Assembly: GCF_900109115.1 (NCBI RefSeq)
Contig: NZ_FNYV01000010.1
Span: 1 to 64,000 of the forward strand
DNA: 64,000 nt
Direction of reading: 5' to 3'
Origin: Micromonospora phaseoli
GTDB taxonomy: Bacteria > Actinomycetota > Actinomycetes > Mycobacteriales > Micromonosporaceae
The position numbers were made by a program, and so were the translations under genes. Below, piece by piece: positions 48,475 through 57,992 of this stretch. The notes under the pieces are model-generated. The model was not told the origin of the DNA, did not search any database, and saw nothing but the letters and a program-made list of their open reading frames with translations. Position 1 is the stretch's first letter; the number at the start of each line of letters is the position of its first letter.

Positions 48475-49902
48475 ATGACTACCAACACGCACACACCCAC
48501 CGGACACTGGATCAACGGCGAGGCGGTACCGGCCGGATCCACCGACACCACCACCGTCGTCAACCCCGCGACCGGGGAGATCGTCGCCGAGGTGCCCGCC
48601 GGCAGCCCCGCCGACGTGGACCGGGCCGTCGCCGCCGCCCGCGCCGCGTTTCCGGGTTGGGCCGCCACCCCGCCCGCCGAGCGGGCCGCCCTGCTGCGAC
48701 GCATCGGTGCGGGCCTGCTGGCCCGGGGCGAGGAGATCGCCACCGCGATCACCGCCGAGATGGGCTCCCCGCTGACCATGTCGCGGACCGCCCAGGTCGG
48801 CTTTCCGGTCGCGGTCGCCGAGTCGTTCGCCACGTTGGCCGATGACTTCGCCTGGACCGAGGAGATCGGCACCTCGCTGGTCGTCCGCGAACCGATCGGC
48901 GTGGTCGGCGCGATCACGCCGTGGAACTTCCCGTTGCAGCAGGTCGTGTCGAAGCTGGCCCCCGCGCTGGTCGCCGGCGACACGATGGTCTTCAAGCCGT
49001 CCGAGGTCGCGCCGCTGACCGCCCGGATCCTCGCCGAGGTCACCGCCGAGGCGGGCCTGCCGGCCGGGGTCTTCAACGTGGTGTACGGCACCGGAGCGGT
49101 GGTCGGCGAGGCGATCTCCGCGCACCCGGACATCGACATGATCTCCTTCACCGGCTCCACCCGGGCCGGCCGGCGTATCTCCGCCGTCGCCGCCGAGACG
49201 GTCAAGCGGGTCGCACTCGAACTCGGTGGCAAGGGCGCCAACGTGATCCTCGACGACGCGGACCTGCCCACGGCGGTCGAGACCGGCGTGATGATGGCGT
49301 TCTCGAACGGTGGTCAGGTCTGCGGCGCCTGGCCCCGGATGCTGGTGCCGGCGTCGCGGCTGGACGAGATCGTGGCGCTGGTGGTGGCCGCCTCCGAGCG
49401 GTACCCGGTCGGCGAGCCGACCGACGAGGCCACCCGGATCGGCCCGATGGCCTCCGAGGCCCACCGGGAGAAGGTCGACGGCTACATCCGGCGCGGCATC
49501 GCCGACGGGGCGAAGTTGGTCTTCGGCGGTCCCGGCCGGCCGGAAGGGCTGGAGAAGGGCGCCTATGTCCGCCCCACCGTCTTCGCCGACGTCGACCCCA
49601 CCTCGGTCATCGCCCAGGAGGAGATCTTCGGCCCGGTGCTGACGATCATCACCTACGCCGACGAGGACGAAGCGGTCGAGATCGCCAACGGCACCCCGTA
49701 CGGCCTCACCAGCGGTGTCTTCGGCGAGCCCGAGCACGCCCTCGCCGTGGCGAGGCGGCTGCGCGCCGGCCAGGTCGACGTCAACGGCGGCCAGTGGAAC
49801 CCGTACGCCCCGTTCGGCGGCTACAAGCAGTCCGGCAACGGCCGCGAGTTCGGCCGCCCGGGCCTTGAGGAGTTCCTGGAGACCAAGTCCATCCAGCGCT
49901 GA
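48475..49902 (+). CDS. Aldehyde dehydrogenase
   Basis: A 475-residue NAD(P)-dependent aldehyde dehydrogenase. Motifs: TPWNFPLQQVVSKLAPALVAG (oxyanion Asn and cofactor region), FTGSTRAGRRI (glycine motif), the general-base Glu in ALELGGKGAN, and the catalytic Cys in GGQVCGAWPR. C-terminal QEEIFGPVLT and PFGGYKQSGNGREFG complete the family pattern. The ATG at 48475 was chosen because the open frame continues upstream through the divergent promoter. Substrate unknown. Confidence 0.93.
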   Translation: MTTNTHTPTGHWINGEAVPAGSTDTTTVVNPATGEIVAEVPAGSPADVDRAVAAARAAFPGWAATPPAERAALLRRIGAGLLARGEEIATAITAEMGSPLTMSRTAQVGFPVAVAESFATLADDFAWTEEIGTSLVVREPIGVVGAITPWNFPLQQVVSKLAPALVAGDTMVFKPSEVAPLTARILAEVTAEAGLPAGVFNVVYGTGAVVGEAISAHPDIDMISFTGSTRAGRRISAVAAETVKRVALELGGKGANVILDDADLPTAVETGVMMAFSNGGQVCGAWPRMLVPASRLDEIVALVVAASERYPVGEPTDEATRIGPMASEAHREKVDGYIRRGIADGAKLVFGGPGRPEGLEKGAYVRPTVFADVDPTSVIAQEEIFGPVLTIITYADEDEAVEIANGTPYGLTSGVFGEPEHALAVARRLRAGQVDVNGGQWNPYAPFGGYKQSGNGREFGRPGLEEFLETKSIQR

Positions 49903-49953
49903 CGGCCGGCCGGGCCGCTGGCCGCGGGGATCGGACGGCCTCGGGAGTTCGCC

Positions 49954-50925
49954 TCAGCGGGGGACGGCCTGCTCCGAGTACGTCCAGAGACGCTCCGCGG
50001 CCGCCGAGTCGAGGGCGTGTGGCGCGACGCCAGCCTCGGCCTCCTGGGGCCCTGAGACGACCTCCGCCTCCTGGTTGTCCTCGAAGTATCGCCCGGTGAC
50101 ACCCTCCACCAGCGGCGATGCTGCGAGCAGGACCGACGTCGAGGCGCCCTGGGCTGGTGTCTTGTAGTAGTCCAGCGGGACGCGGTTGCCGGCCTCGTCA
50201 AGCACGCCGAAGGCCCGCATCGTCTCGTCGTCGAGATGCCGTTGCAGGTTGGTCAGGATGTAGCCGGGATTGACCGCGTTGCCGGTGATGCCCTCGTCGG
50301 CCCAGCGGTTGGCGATACCGGTGGCGAACAGCACCGTGGCGGTCTTCGATTGGCCGTAGGCCGACCAGCGGTCGTACGGCCGCTGCGCGAAGTGCGGGTC
50401 GGCGAAGTCGAACGGCGCACGCAGGTGGGCCCCGGAGCTGACCAGCACGACCCGGGCCGAGCCGCTGGCCGAGAGGTTGTCCCGCAGGCCGGTGACCAGC
50501 GCGAAGTGCCCGAGGTGGTTGGTTGCCAGCTGGGACTCCCAGCCCTGCGCGTTGAGCTGCCGGTTCGCAACCGCCATGATCCCGGCATTGGCCACGACGG
50601 CGTCCACCGGCCCCTGCCAACCGGCCAGGAAGGCGGCCACCGAGGACAGGTCGGCCAGGTCGAGTTGGGCGGCGCGGGCACTGCCGGCGGTGCCCGCCAA
50701 CTCCTCGACCAGGTCGGCCGCCGCGTCTGGGCGGCGGACGGCGACGGTGACCTCCGCACCGGCGTGGGCGAGTGCGCGGACGGTCTCGGTGCCGATGCCG
50801 GATGCGCCACCGGTGACGATGATCCGGCGGCCGGTGAGGTCGACTCCGTCGAGGATCTCCGCAGCGGTGGTTCGTGGCCCGAACGGGGTGACCACGCGCG
50901 GACGGGTGCTGGTTGTCTCATCCAT
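49954..50925 (-). CDS. Short-chain dehydrogenase/reductase
   Basis: A 323-residue SDR of the retinol-dehydrogenase/oxidoreductase-like group. NAD(P) motif VTGGASGIGTETV at about residues 38-50, VVANAGIM, the catalytic Ser in VLVSSGAHLR and Tyr/Lys in SAYGQSKTATVLF. Divergent from the AraC-family gene, with only 82 bases between starts, suggesting that gene regulates it. Physiological substrate unknown. Confidence 0.92.
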   Translation of the reverse strand: MDETTSTRPRVVTPFGPRTTAAEILDGVDLTGRRIIVTGGASGIGTETVRALAHAGAEVTVAVRRPDAAADLVEELAGTAGSARAAQLDLADLSSVAAFLAGWQGPVDAVVANAGIMAVANRQLNAQGWESQLATNHLGHFALVTGLRDNLSASGSARVVLVSSGAHLRAPFDFADPHFAQRPYDRWSAYGQSKTATVLFATGIANRWADEGITGNAVNPGYILTNLQRHLDDETMRAFGVLDEAGNRVPLDYYKTPAQGASTSVLLAASPLVEGVTGRYFEDNQEAEVVSGPQEAEAGVAPHALDSAAAERLWTYSEQAVPR

Positions 50926-51007
50926 ACGGCAACCCTAGGTCGACAGTTGTGGACTCTGTATGGTTTTCAATCCAGACTACTTTAGTGATCGTCCAAGGAG
51001 GCGCGTG

Positions 51008-51922
51008 GTGGACCCGCTGGATGACGTGCTGCGACTGCTCGGCACGACCAGCCACGTTTCCGCCAGTATGACTGCCGGCGGCAGCTGGGCGGTCGGGTTC
51101 GACGCACCGGACGGGATCAAGTTCAACGCGGTCCGGCGTGGGCGCTGCTACCTACGCCTCGACGGCAGTGTCGAGGCGATTCCGCTCGCGGCGGGCGACT
51201 GCTACCTGCTGACCCACTCTCGGCCGTACACCCTGTTCAGTGACCCCGAGGCGGCCGCGATGCCGGCGGGGCCGATCTTCCTCGCGGCGACGGACGGCGT
51301 GGCGCGGGCCGGCGTCGGTGACGAATTCGCCGCCATCGGCGGAGCGTTTCGCTTCGGTGAGCGCGCCCGCGAGCTGCTGCTCGACGGCCTGCCGACGGTG
51401 ATCCACGTACCCGCCGCGACCGCCGAGGCCGCCGCCCTGCAGTGGGCCATCGACCAGATCGACGTCGAGCTGCGACAGCGGCGGGTCGGGGCCACGCTGG
51501 TCGCCGAGCACCTCGCTGTCGTCATGCTCATCCAGATCCTCCGTCACCGCCTCGCCAGCGAACCGGCGCCGACCACCGGCCTGCTGGCCGGCCTCGGCGA
51601 CCCGGTGGTGGCCGTGGCGCTGCGGGAGATGCACCGACAGCCGGCGCACGGTTGGCAGGTGGCCGAACTGGCCCGGGCCGCGTCGGTCTCCCGCTCGACC
51701 CTGGCGGCACGCTTCAAGGACCTGGTCGGCAGGGGCCCGCTGGAGTACCTCACCGGCTGGCGGGTCGAGCTTGCCGCCAACCGCCTGCGCAGTGGCGACG
51801 AGACCCTGGCCAGCATCGCGCAGCACGTCGGCTACGGCTCCGAAAGCGCCCTCAGCGTCGCCTTCAAACGCGTCACCGGCCACACCCCCCGCGCCTACCG
51901 CCACCTCGCCCGTACCCGATAA
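51008..51922 (+). CDS. AraC-family regulator with cupin sensor
   Basis: A 304-residue regulator: an N-terminal cupin_6-type domain (residues 1-170, RGRCYLRLDGSVEAIPLAAG) and two C-terminal AraC helix-turn-helix units (WQVAELARAASVSRSTLAARF and LASIAQHVGYGSESALSVAF). The GTG at 51008 is six bases from AAGGAGG; a GTG three bases earlier is too close. It probably regulates the divergent SDR gene. Confidence 0.92.
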   Translation: MDPLDDVLRLLGTTSHVSASMTAGGSWAVGFDAPDGIKFNAVRRGRCYLRLDGSVEAIPLAAGDCYLLTHSRPYTLFSDPEAAAMPAGPIFLAATDGVARAGVGDEFAAIGGAFRFGERARELLLDGLPTVIHVPAATAEAAALQWAIDQIDVELRQRRVGATLVAEHLAVVMLIQILRHRLASEPAPTTGLLAGLGDPVVAVALREMHRQPAHGWQVAELARAASVSRSTLAARFKDLVGRGPLEYLTGWRVELAANRLRSGDETLASIAQHVGYGSESALSVAFKRVTGHTPRAYRHLARTR

Positions 51923-51928
51923 CCCCCG

Positions 51929-51998
51929 CGATCTTGCACCTTCTGTCGGTACATGTCGCCACCCGCGCGACATTTCGACGACCACAAGTGCAAGATCG
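51929..51998. repeat. Nested palindromic intergenic element
   Basis: CGATCTTGCAC (51929-51939) is the exact complement of GTGCAAGATCG (51988-51998), and a smaller hairpin ATGTCG/CGACAT (51953-51958 with 51968-51973) sits inside. The element fills the gap between convergent genes and may terminate both. Similar GATCTTGCAC palindromes are, in my recollection, dispersed in Micromonospora genomes. Confidence 0.6.
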
Positions 51999-52011
51999 GC
52001 GAGGGGTGGAG

Positions 52012-53013
52012 TCAGCAGACGCGGGGTGGGCCGGTTACGGCGTCGGGACCGTCGTGCGCCACGGCGGTGAGGTTCGCGATGGTGGTGGCGGCGATGTTGT
52101 GCAGGCCGTCCTCGGTGAAGAACGCCTGGTGCCCGGTGATCAGCACGTTGGGGAAGGTGGTGAGCCGGGCGAAGTCGTCGTCGCCGAGGACCCGCTCGGA
52201 GCGGTCCTCGAAGAACAGCTCGCCCTCCTCCTCGTAGACGTCGAGGCCGAGGTAACCGATCTGGCCGCTCTTGAGCCCCTCGATCACCGCCCGGGTGTCC
52301 ACCAGTGCGCCCCGGCCGGTGTTGATCAGCATGACGCCCTCGCGGAACAGCGCGATCCGCTCGGCGTTGATCAGGTGCCAGGTGTCCGGAGTGAGCGGGC
52401 AGTGCAGGGTGACGATGTGCGACTCGGCGAGCAGCCGCTCCAGCGGCACGTACTCGACACCGGCGGCGATCGCCGCGTCGTTCGGGTAGGGGTCGCTGGC
52501 CAGCACCCGGCACCCGAAGCCGACCATGATCTGGGCCACGCAGACGCCGATCCGGCCGGTGCCGACAATGCCGACCGTACGGCCGTGCAGGTCGAAACCG
52601 AGCAGGCCGGTGAGGGCGAAGTTGTGTTCGCGTACCCGGTTGTAGGCGCGATGGATCTTGCGATTGAGCGCGAGGACCAGGCCCGCGGTGTGCTCGGCCA
52701 CGGCGTGCGGGGAGTACTCGGGCACCCGTAAGACGGTCAGGCCCAGCTTGCGGGCGGCGGCCACGTCGACGTTGTTGAACCCGGCCGAGCGCAGCGCCAC
52801 CACCTTGACCCCGGCCTCGGCGAGTTGGTCGAGCGCCTCGGCGCACAGGTCGTCGTTGACGAAGGCGCACACGGCGTCGGCCCCCTCGGCCAGCCGGGCG
52901 GTCTGCGCGGTGAGCCGGGCCTCCAGAAAGGTCAGATCGTGACCGGCCGTGGCGTTGGCCACGGTGAGGAAATCCCGGTCGTACGGCTTCGTGCTGAACA
53001 CCGCCACTCGCAT
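52012..53013 (-). CDS. D-2-hydroxyacid dehydrogenase (D-lactate dehydrogenase type)
   Basis: A 333-residue NAD-dependent enzyme reducing 2-oxoacids to D-2-hydroxyacids. It shows the NAD motif VGIVGTGRIGVCVAQIM, the substrate Arg in ALRSAGFNNVD, the catalytic Glu region GYLGLDVYEEEGELFF and His in ITGHQAFFTED. GGAGGTGG lies before ATG 53013. Length and the YEEEGELFFED segment fit fermentative D-lactate dehydrogenases (LdhA/Ddh). Confidence 0.93.
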   Translation of the reverse strand: MRVAVFSTKPYDRDFLTVANATAGHDLTFLEARLTAQTARLAEGADAVCAFVNDDLCAEALDQLAEAGVKVVALRSAGFNNVDVAAARKLGLTVLRVPEYSPHAVAEHTAGLVLALNRKIHRAYNRVREHNFALTGLLGFDLHGRTVGIVGTGRIGVCVAQIMVGFGCRVLASDPYPNDAAIAAGVEYVPLERLLAESHIVTLHCPLTPDTWHLINAERIALFREGVMLINTGRGALVDTRAVIEGLKSGQIGYLGLDVYEEEGELFFEDRSERVLGDDDFARLTTFPNVLITGHQAFFTEDGLHNIAATTIANLTAVAHDGPDAVTGPPRVC

Positions 53014-53152
53014 CAAACCACCTCCGCCTCCCACGCTACGGCCGGGCGGCGGCCCGGGGCAGGGTCTTGCGGCCCGCCGATCCGCCTGACCCGGCCCGCG
53101 TCGAACTGTTGGCATCTTTCACACGTACCAGTGCGCAGGAGGTCACAAAGCC

Positions 53153-54127
53153 ATGACCGTACGTCGAATCATCGTGGCCGCGTTGGCCGGCATCGGCGCG
53201 GCGACGGCCGGCGCGGCGCCCGCCATCGCACAGGGCGCTCCGACGTACCCGGTCAGCCGATCCGCCGGCTGCGCCCCGGATGGGGAGTACGTGGACACGC
53301 CGGCCTGTCGGGCGGCGATCGGGGCGGGCGCGGCGCTGCGCGAGTGGGACAACGTCCGGGTGTTCGGGGTCGACGGGAGGGACCGGCAGCGGATCCCCGA
53401 CGGGGAGCTGTGCAGCGGCGGGCTCTCGGCGTACCGGGGCTTGGACCTCGCGCGTACCGACTGGCCGTCGACGCCGTTGACGGCCGGCGCGGAGTTCGTG
53501 TTCCAGTACCGGACCACGATCCCGCACGAGGGCACCTTCCGGCTCTACCTGACCCGCGCCGGCCACCCCCCGACAGGGAAGTTGACCTGGGCGGACCTCG
53601 ATACGTTGCCCTTCCTGCGGCTGACCGACCCGCCACTGCGCGACGGGGCGTACCAGATGCCCGCGCGGCTGCCCGCCGACCGGACCGGCCGCCACGTCAT
53701 CTACACGATCTGGCAGAACTCCGACAGCCAGGACACCTACTACTCCTGCTCCGACGTGGAGATCCAGCCGGCCGGCACCGCCACGGTCGCCCCGACGACC
53801 GGAGCCGACCCGGCCACCGGTGTGGACCCGGCCACCGGGGCGGTGGCGACCACGCCCGCCGCCGACGACGGAGTCGGCGCCGGGGAGGACCCGACGCAGG
53901 TCGCCGGGACCATCGGTGGTGGCGCTTCGGTGGCCGCACCGGGCAACGTGCCGGTCTCCTCGGTGACCTACCTGGATGGCCACCGCTGGCCCCTGGTCGC
54001 CGGCGGAGCGCTCCTGTTGCTGCTGCTCGTGTCGCTCGGCATGCGGCTCCGCGGCTCCCGTACTGGGCCGGTGCCGGGCCGGGCCTGCACGGTGCGCAAC
54101 CACCGGGCCAACCCCCGGGTGTGGTGA
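53153..54127 (+). CDS. Membrane-anchored AA10 LPMO-like protein lacking the N-terminal His
   Basis: A 324-residue exported protein: signal peptide (residues 1-26, ending APAIA), an AA10/chitin-binding-3-like domain to about 205 (PTYPVSRSAGC, LCSGGLSAYRGLDLARTDWP, YSCSDVEI), a Thr/Pro/Ala linker and a C-terminal membrane helix (LVAGGALLLLLLVSLGM) with basic tail. In active copper monooxygenases the mature protein begins with His as half of the histidine brace; here the residue after the expected cleavage site is Gln (CAG) in AIAQGAPTYP. The second brace His seems kept (TTIPHEGTFRLYLT). So it may bind polysaccharide without oxidising it, or the base may be wrong. Confidence 0.8.
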   Translation: MTVRRIIVAALAGIGAATAGAAPAIAQGAPTYPVSRSAGCAPDGEYVDTPACRAAIGAGAALREWDNVRVFGVDGRDRQRIPDGELCSGGLSAYRGLDLARTDWPSTPLTAGAEFVFQYRTTIPHEGTFRLYLTRAGHPPTGKLTWADLDTLPFLRLTDPPLRDGAYQMPARLPADRTGRHVIYTIWQNSDSQDTYYSCSDVEIQPAGTATVAPTTGADPATGVDPATGAVATTPAADDGVGAGEDPTQVAGTIGGGASVAAPGNVPVSSVTYLDGHRWPLVAGGALLLLLLVSLGMRLRGSRTGPVPGRACTVRNHRANPRVW

Positions 54128-54136
54128 CCGAGGCCC

Positions 54137-55132
54137 TCAGGTCAGCTGGGACTCGATCTCGGTCAGCTCCTCGGGGGTCAGGTCGAGGTTGTGCACGGCC
54201 GCGACGTTCGTCTCCAGTTGGGACACGCTGCTGGCGCCGATGATGAGGCTGGTCATTCGGCGGTCGCGGAGCGCCCAGGCGAGCGCGAGCTGCGCGAGGG
54301 ACTGCCCGCGTCGCTCGGCGACCGCAGCCAGGGCGCGGATCGTCGCCAGTCGCTGCTCGCTCACGTCGTTCTCGGAGAGAAAGACACTGGTACGGGCCCG
54401 GGAGTCGGCCGGGATGCCGTCGAGGTAGCGGTCGGTGAGCAGACCCTGGGCAAGCGGGCTGTACGCGATGCACCCCGCCCCGACCCGCTCCAGCGTGTCG
54501 AGCAGGCCGTCCTCCTCGGTCCAGCGGTTGAACATCGAGTACGCCGGCTGGTTGATCAGCAACGGCGTACCCAGGTCGCGCAGGATCGCCGCGGCCCGCT
54601 GGGTCTGCTCGGAGTTGTAGTTGGAGATGCCGACGTAGAGGGCCTTGCCGGAGCGGACGATGGCGTCCAGGGCGCCCATCGTCTCCTCCAGCGGCGTGTC
54701 CGGGTCGTACCGGTGGCTGTAGAAGATGTCGACGTACTCCAGCCCGAGGCGACGCAGCGACTGGTCGCACGAGGAAACAAGGTTCTTACGGGAACCCCAT
54801 TCGCCGTACGGGCCGGGCCACATCAGGTAGCCGGCCTTGCTGGAGATCACCAACTCGTCCCGGTACGGCTTGAGGTCGCCGGCGAGCATCCGGCCGAAGT
54901 TCTCCTCGGCGGCACCGGGCGGTGGCCCGTAGTTGTTGGCCAGGTCGAAGTGGGTGACGCCGAGGTCGAAGGCGCGCCGGACGATGTCCCGCTGACGCTC
55001 GAAGGGGCGGTCCGGCCCGAAGTTGTGCCACAGGCCGAGCGAGATCGCCGGCAGCCGCAGCCCGCTGGCTCCGCTGCGCCGATAGGTCATCTGGTCATAG
55101 CGCGTGTCGTCGGCGAGGTAAGTCACGATCAT
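54137..55132 (-). CDS. Aldo/keto reductase (YghZ-like)
   Basis: A 331-residue NADPH-dependent reductase of the AKR family close to L-glyceraldehyde-3-phosphate reductase YghZ/GPR. It begins TYLADDTRYDQMTYRRSG, contains ISLGLWHNFG, the catalytic Tyr in FDLANNYGPPPG, Lys in ISSKAGYLMWPGPYGEWG and His in FYSHRYDPDTPLEETM, and a C-terminal cofactor site SLIIGASSVSQLETN. ATG 55132 was chosen because homologous proteins start near here. Confidence 0.92.
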   Translation of the reverse strand: MIVTYLADDTRYDQMTYRRSGASGLRLPAISLGLWHNFGPDRPFERQRDIVRRAFDLGVTHFDLANNYGPPPGAAEENFGRMLAGDLKPYRDELVISSKAGYLMWPGPYGEWGSRKNLVSSCDQSLRRLGLEYVDIFYSHRYDPDTPLEETMGALDAIVRSGKALYVGISNYNSEQTQRAAAILRDLGTPLLINQPAYSMFNRWTEEDGLLDTLERVGAGCIAYSPLAQGLLTDRYLDGIPADSRARTSVFLSENDVSEQRLATIRALAAVAERRGQSLAQLALAWALRDRRMTSLIIGASSVSQLETNVAAVHNLDLTPEELTEIESQLT

Positions 55133-55361
55133 GACCCTAGCCCGAGGTCGGACGCGCGACATCCGGACAGCCTGCGAACCCTGCTCGTCGTAGGAGGTCG
55201 TGGCGGAGCGGCGGCTGGCATCCCGGCGGGCGAGTGGCCGTGGCTCGCCACCGCGCCTGTCGAGGGGGTGCCTGACAGCACGAGCGGTTCAGCTCGACAG
55301 CATCGGAAGAGGAAGGTGTACGGGCCGGTCGGACAGCCGGACCGGAGACTGCGGGCAGCCG

Positions 55362-55634
55362 GTGCAGCCGTCGTCAGCGCCCGTCAAGCCGATGTGGTTC
55401 TGCGCGGCATGCGCCCACCCCTGGCCCTGCGGGGTGGCCCGGTTGCACCTGGCCGCCGAGTACGTCGGCAAGGGCCGGACCTTCGCCGTCGAGATGGCCG
55501 AGCTGCTGTGGGAGGCGACCGCCGACCTCGAACGGATCGGCGGCAACCCGGACGGCTTCGAGCTGTACGGCCGGTTTCTTGGTTGGGTCAGGCGGGCGAG
55601 CCGCCCGGCACGTCCGGACACCCCGGCCGACTGA
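55362..55634 (+). CDS. Small cysteine-containing hypothetical protein
   Basis: About 90 residues from GTG 55362 (ATG 55392 is the alternative). The N-terminal CAACAHPWPC motif, with three cysteines, is followed by a helical part (RLHLAAEYVGKGRTFAVEMA) and a C-terminal FLGWVRR. I associate such CxxCxHPWPC proteins with actinomycete genomes, where they have no known function; metal binding by the cysteines is possible. The frame upstream of 55362 has low-quality composition and was left out. Confidence 0.6.
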   Translation: MQPSSAPVKPMWFCAACAHPWPCGVARLHLAAEYVGKGRTFAVEMAELLWEATADLERIGGNPDGFELYGRFLGWVRRASRPARPDTPAD

Positions 55635-55713
55635 CCCGTGTCGCCGCGCCGGCACGCAGGCGCGCCCGGCGGATCGGCGGCTGTCACGCTCTGCTGCGGG
55701 TACGGTCGGAGCC

Positions 55714-56682
55714 ATGCGCTACGTGCGGCTCGACACCCCGAAACCCCTGTCCAAGATCGGCCTCGGTACCTGGCAGTTCGGCTCGCGGGAGTGGGGTTAC
55801 GGCCCTGACTACGAACGGCTGGCGGCCCAGATCGTCCGGCGCGCCGTCGAGTTGGGCGTCACCGTCTTCGACACTGCCGAGCTCTACGGCTTCGGCCGCA
55901 GCGAACGGATCCTCGGCGCGGCTCTGGCCGCCGACCGGGACAAGGTGGTCGTGGCCACCAAGATCTTCCCAGTGTTGCCGGTCGCGTCCGTGGTGCAGCA
56001 ACGGGCGGTCGCCTCGGCGGCCCGGCTCGGTGTCACCAGCATCGACCTCTACCAGGTGCACCAACCCAACCCGGTGGTCAACGACCACCGGACCATGCTG
56101 GGCATGCGTGGGTTGCAGGACGTCGGCCTGGTCGGCGAGGTCGGGGTGAGCAACTACAGCCTGCGCCGCTGGCAGGTGGCCGAGGCCGCGTTGGGCCGGC
56201 GGGTGCTGAGCAACCAGGTCCGCTACAGCATGCTCGACCGCAAACCGGAGGCGGATCTGCTGCCCTACGCGGAGCAGGCCGGTCGGCTGGTCATCGCGTA
56301 CAGCCCACTGGCCCAGGGGTTCCTCTCCGGACGGTACGATGCGAACCATCCGCCGACCGGCACGGTCCGCCGGGCCAACCCGTACTTCCTGCCGGAGAAC
56401 CTGGAACGCGGCACCGCGCTGATCGAGACGCTGCGCCAGGTGGCCGCCGCCCACGATGCCACGCCGAGCCAGATCGCCCTGGCGTACGTGCTGCGCCACC
56501 CGAACGTGGTGGCCATCCCCGGCGCGTCCACCGTGGAACAGCTGGAACGCAACGCCGCCGCCGCCGAGATCGACCTGACCGAGGACGAGTACGCCGCACT
56601 GGTCAACGCGGCGCGGGCGTTCCGACCGATCACCGGACTGGCCGCGCTGCCCCGCATGCTGAAGGCCCGCGCCGGTCGCTGA
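55714..56682 (+). CDS. Aldo/keto reductase
   Basis: A 322-residue AKR with the catalytic tetrad: Asp and Tyr in TVFDTAELYGFG, Lys in VVVATKIFPVLP and His in DLYQVHQPNP. The C-terminal cofactor loop is VAIPGASTVEQLERNAAAAE. It is distinct from the neighbouring AKR on the other strand and closer to the general YajO/PhdYhw-type group. No operon partner; substrate unknown. Confidence 0.92.
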   Translation: MRYVRLDTPKPLSKIGLGTWQFGSREWGYGPDYERLAAQIVRRAVELGVTVFDTAELYGFGRSERILGAALAADRDKVVVATKIFPVLPVASVVQQRAVASAARLGVTSIDLYQVHQPNPVVNDHRTMLGMRGLQDVGLVGEVGVSNYSLRRWQVAEAALGRRVLSNQVRYSMLDRKPEADLLPYAEQAGRLVIAYSPLAQGFLSGRYDANHPPTGTVRRANPYFLPENLERGTALIETLRQVAAAHDATPSQIALAYVLRHPNVVAIPGASTVEQLERNAAAAEIDLTEDEYAALVNAARAFRPITGLAALPRMLKARAGR

Positions 56683-56744
56683 ACCATCTCATCTCCCCTC
56701 GGTGGGGGAGTCGTCGGGCGGCGCACCGGCGGCATCATGGTGCG

Positions 56745-57992
56745 ATGAATCCGCGTGCGGCGCTGCGTCCGCTGATCGCCGGCACCACCTGGCAGCGAGG
56801 CGTGTTCCTGCTGCTCGGCGGGGTGCTCGCCGTGCCGTACGGGGTGCTCGCGGTGACCTTCGCGCAGTTGTTCGGCAGTCCCGAGGTGCCCTGGCCCCTG
56901 GTGTTCGTGCTGCTGGTGCCGGCGACCGTGATCGCCGTCGTGCCGGTCTTTCTCCGCGGCAGTCGGGCGCTGGAGATCGCGGCGGTACGCGGGCTGCTCG
57001 GTGTCGACCTGCCCGAGCCGGTACCCGGTCGCCGGCTCGATCGGGAGACCCGGCTGCGCGCCGCGCTCTGGATCGGGCTGCACCTGCTCAGCGGCGGGCT
57101 GGTGGTGGCCGCCCTGTTCAGCGCGGTGCCGTTGGCGCTGGGGTTCATCCTCGCGCAGACCGGCGTCGACGTCGGGATCACCGAACAGGACGGGTTCGGC
57201 CCCCTCGACGGGCGGGACACCGGCTGGCTGAGCGTGGCCGGTGTACTCGTCCTGATCGGACTCGGCTACGCGGTCGCCGGGCTGGGTGCGCTGGCCGCGT
57301 CGATGGCACCGACCCTGCTCGGGCCGGCGCCTGCCGAGCGGATCGCCGCGCTGGAAGTCCGGGCCGCGGGGCTGGCGGAACGCAACCGGCTCGCCCGGGA
57401 ACTGCATGACTCGGTGGGCCACGCGCTGACCGTCGCCACCCTCCAGGCCGGTGCCGCCCGTGAGGTGCTCGACCGTGATCCGGAGTTCGTCCGCCGGGCA
57501 CTGTCCGCCATCGAGGAGACCGGCCGGCGCGCGATGGACGACCTAGACCACGTGCTCGGGCTGCTGCGGGAGACCGACGAACCCTCGGCCGCCGGTCCGC
57601 AGCGGACCCTGGTCGACCTGCCCCAACTGGTCGCCGACACCCGGGCGACCGGCCAGCCGGTACACAGCCAGGTGCACGGTGTGCTGGACGCGCTGCCGCC
57701 GGTGGTCTCGCGGGAGGGTTACCGGATCATCCAGGAGGGGCTGACCAACGCGGCCCGGCACGGCCGTGGACCGGTGACGCTGCGGATCGACGTACCGTCC
57801 GACGGGTTGGAGATCGAGCTGGTCAACGACCTTCCCCGGCCGGCGCCCGGCGACGTGGCGGGTCCGGCCGGTGGGCGAGGGCTGGTCGGCATGCGCGAGC
57901 GGGTGCTGCTGCTCGGCGGTGGGATGACCGCCGGGCCGTCCGGGGACCGGTGGCGGGTGCGGGTGCGGCTGCCGATCGAGGCGGCCGGATGA
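56745..57992 (+). CDS. Two-component sensor histidine kinase
   Basis: A 415-residue kinase with an N-terminal membrane domain of about four to six helices (GVFLLLGGVLAVPYGVLAV, LVVAALFSAVPLALGFILA), a dimerisation helix with the phospho-acceptor His in ARELHDSVGHALTVA (about residue 219) and an HATPase domain (IIQEGLTNAARHG, GGRGLVGMRERV). Its stop overlaps the response regulator ATG, so the two are a cognate pair. A membrane protein gene follows and is a candidate target. Confidence 0.93.
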   Translation: MNPRAALRPLIAGTTWQRGVFLLLGGVLAVPYGVLAVTFAQLFGSPEVPWPLVFVLLVPATVIAVVPVFLRGSRALEIAAVRGLLGVDLPEPVPGRRLDRETRLRAALWIGLHLLSGGLVVAALFSAVPLALGFILAQTGVDVGITEQDGFGPLDGRDTGWLSVAGVLVLIGLGYAVAGLGALAASMAPTLLGPAPAERIAALEVRAAGLAERNRLARELHDSVGHALTVATLQAGAAREVLDRDPEFVRRALSAIEETGRRAMDDLDHVLGLLRETDEPSAAGPQRTLVDLPQLVADTRATGQPVHSQVHGVLDALPPVVSREGYRIIQEGLTNAARHGRGPVTLRIDVPSDGLEIELVNDLPRPAPGDVAGPAGGRGLVGMRERVLLLGGGMTAGPSGDRWRVRVRLPIEAAG

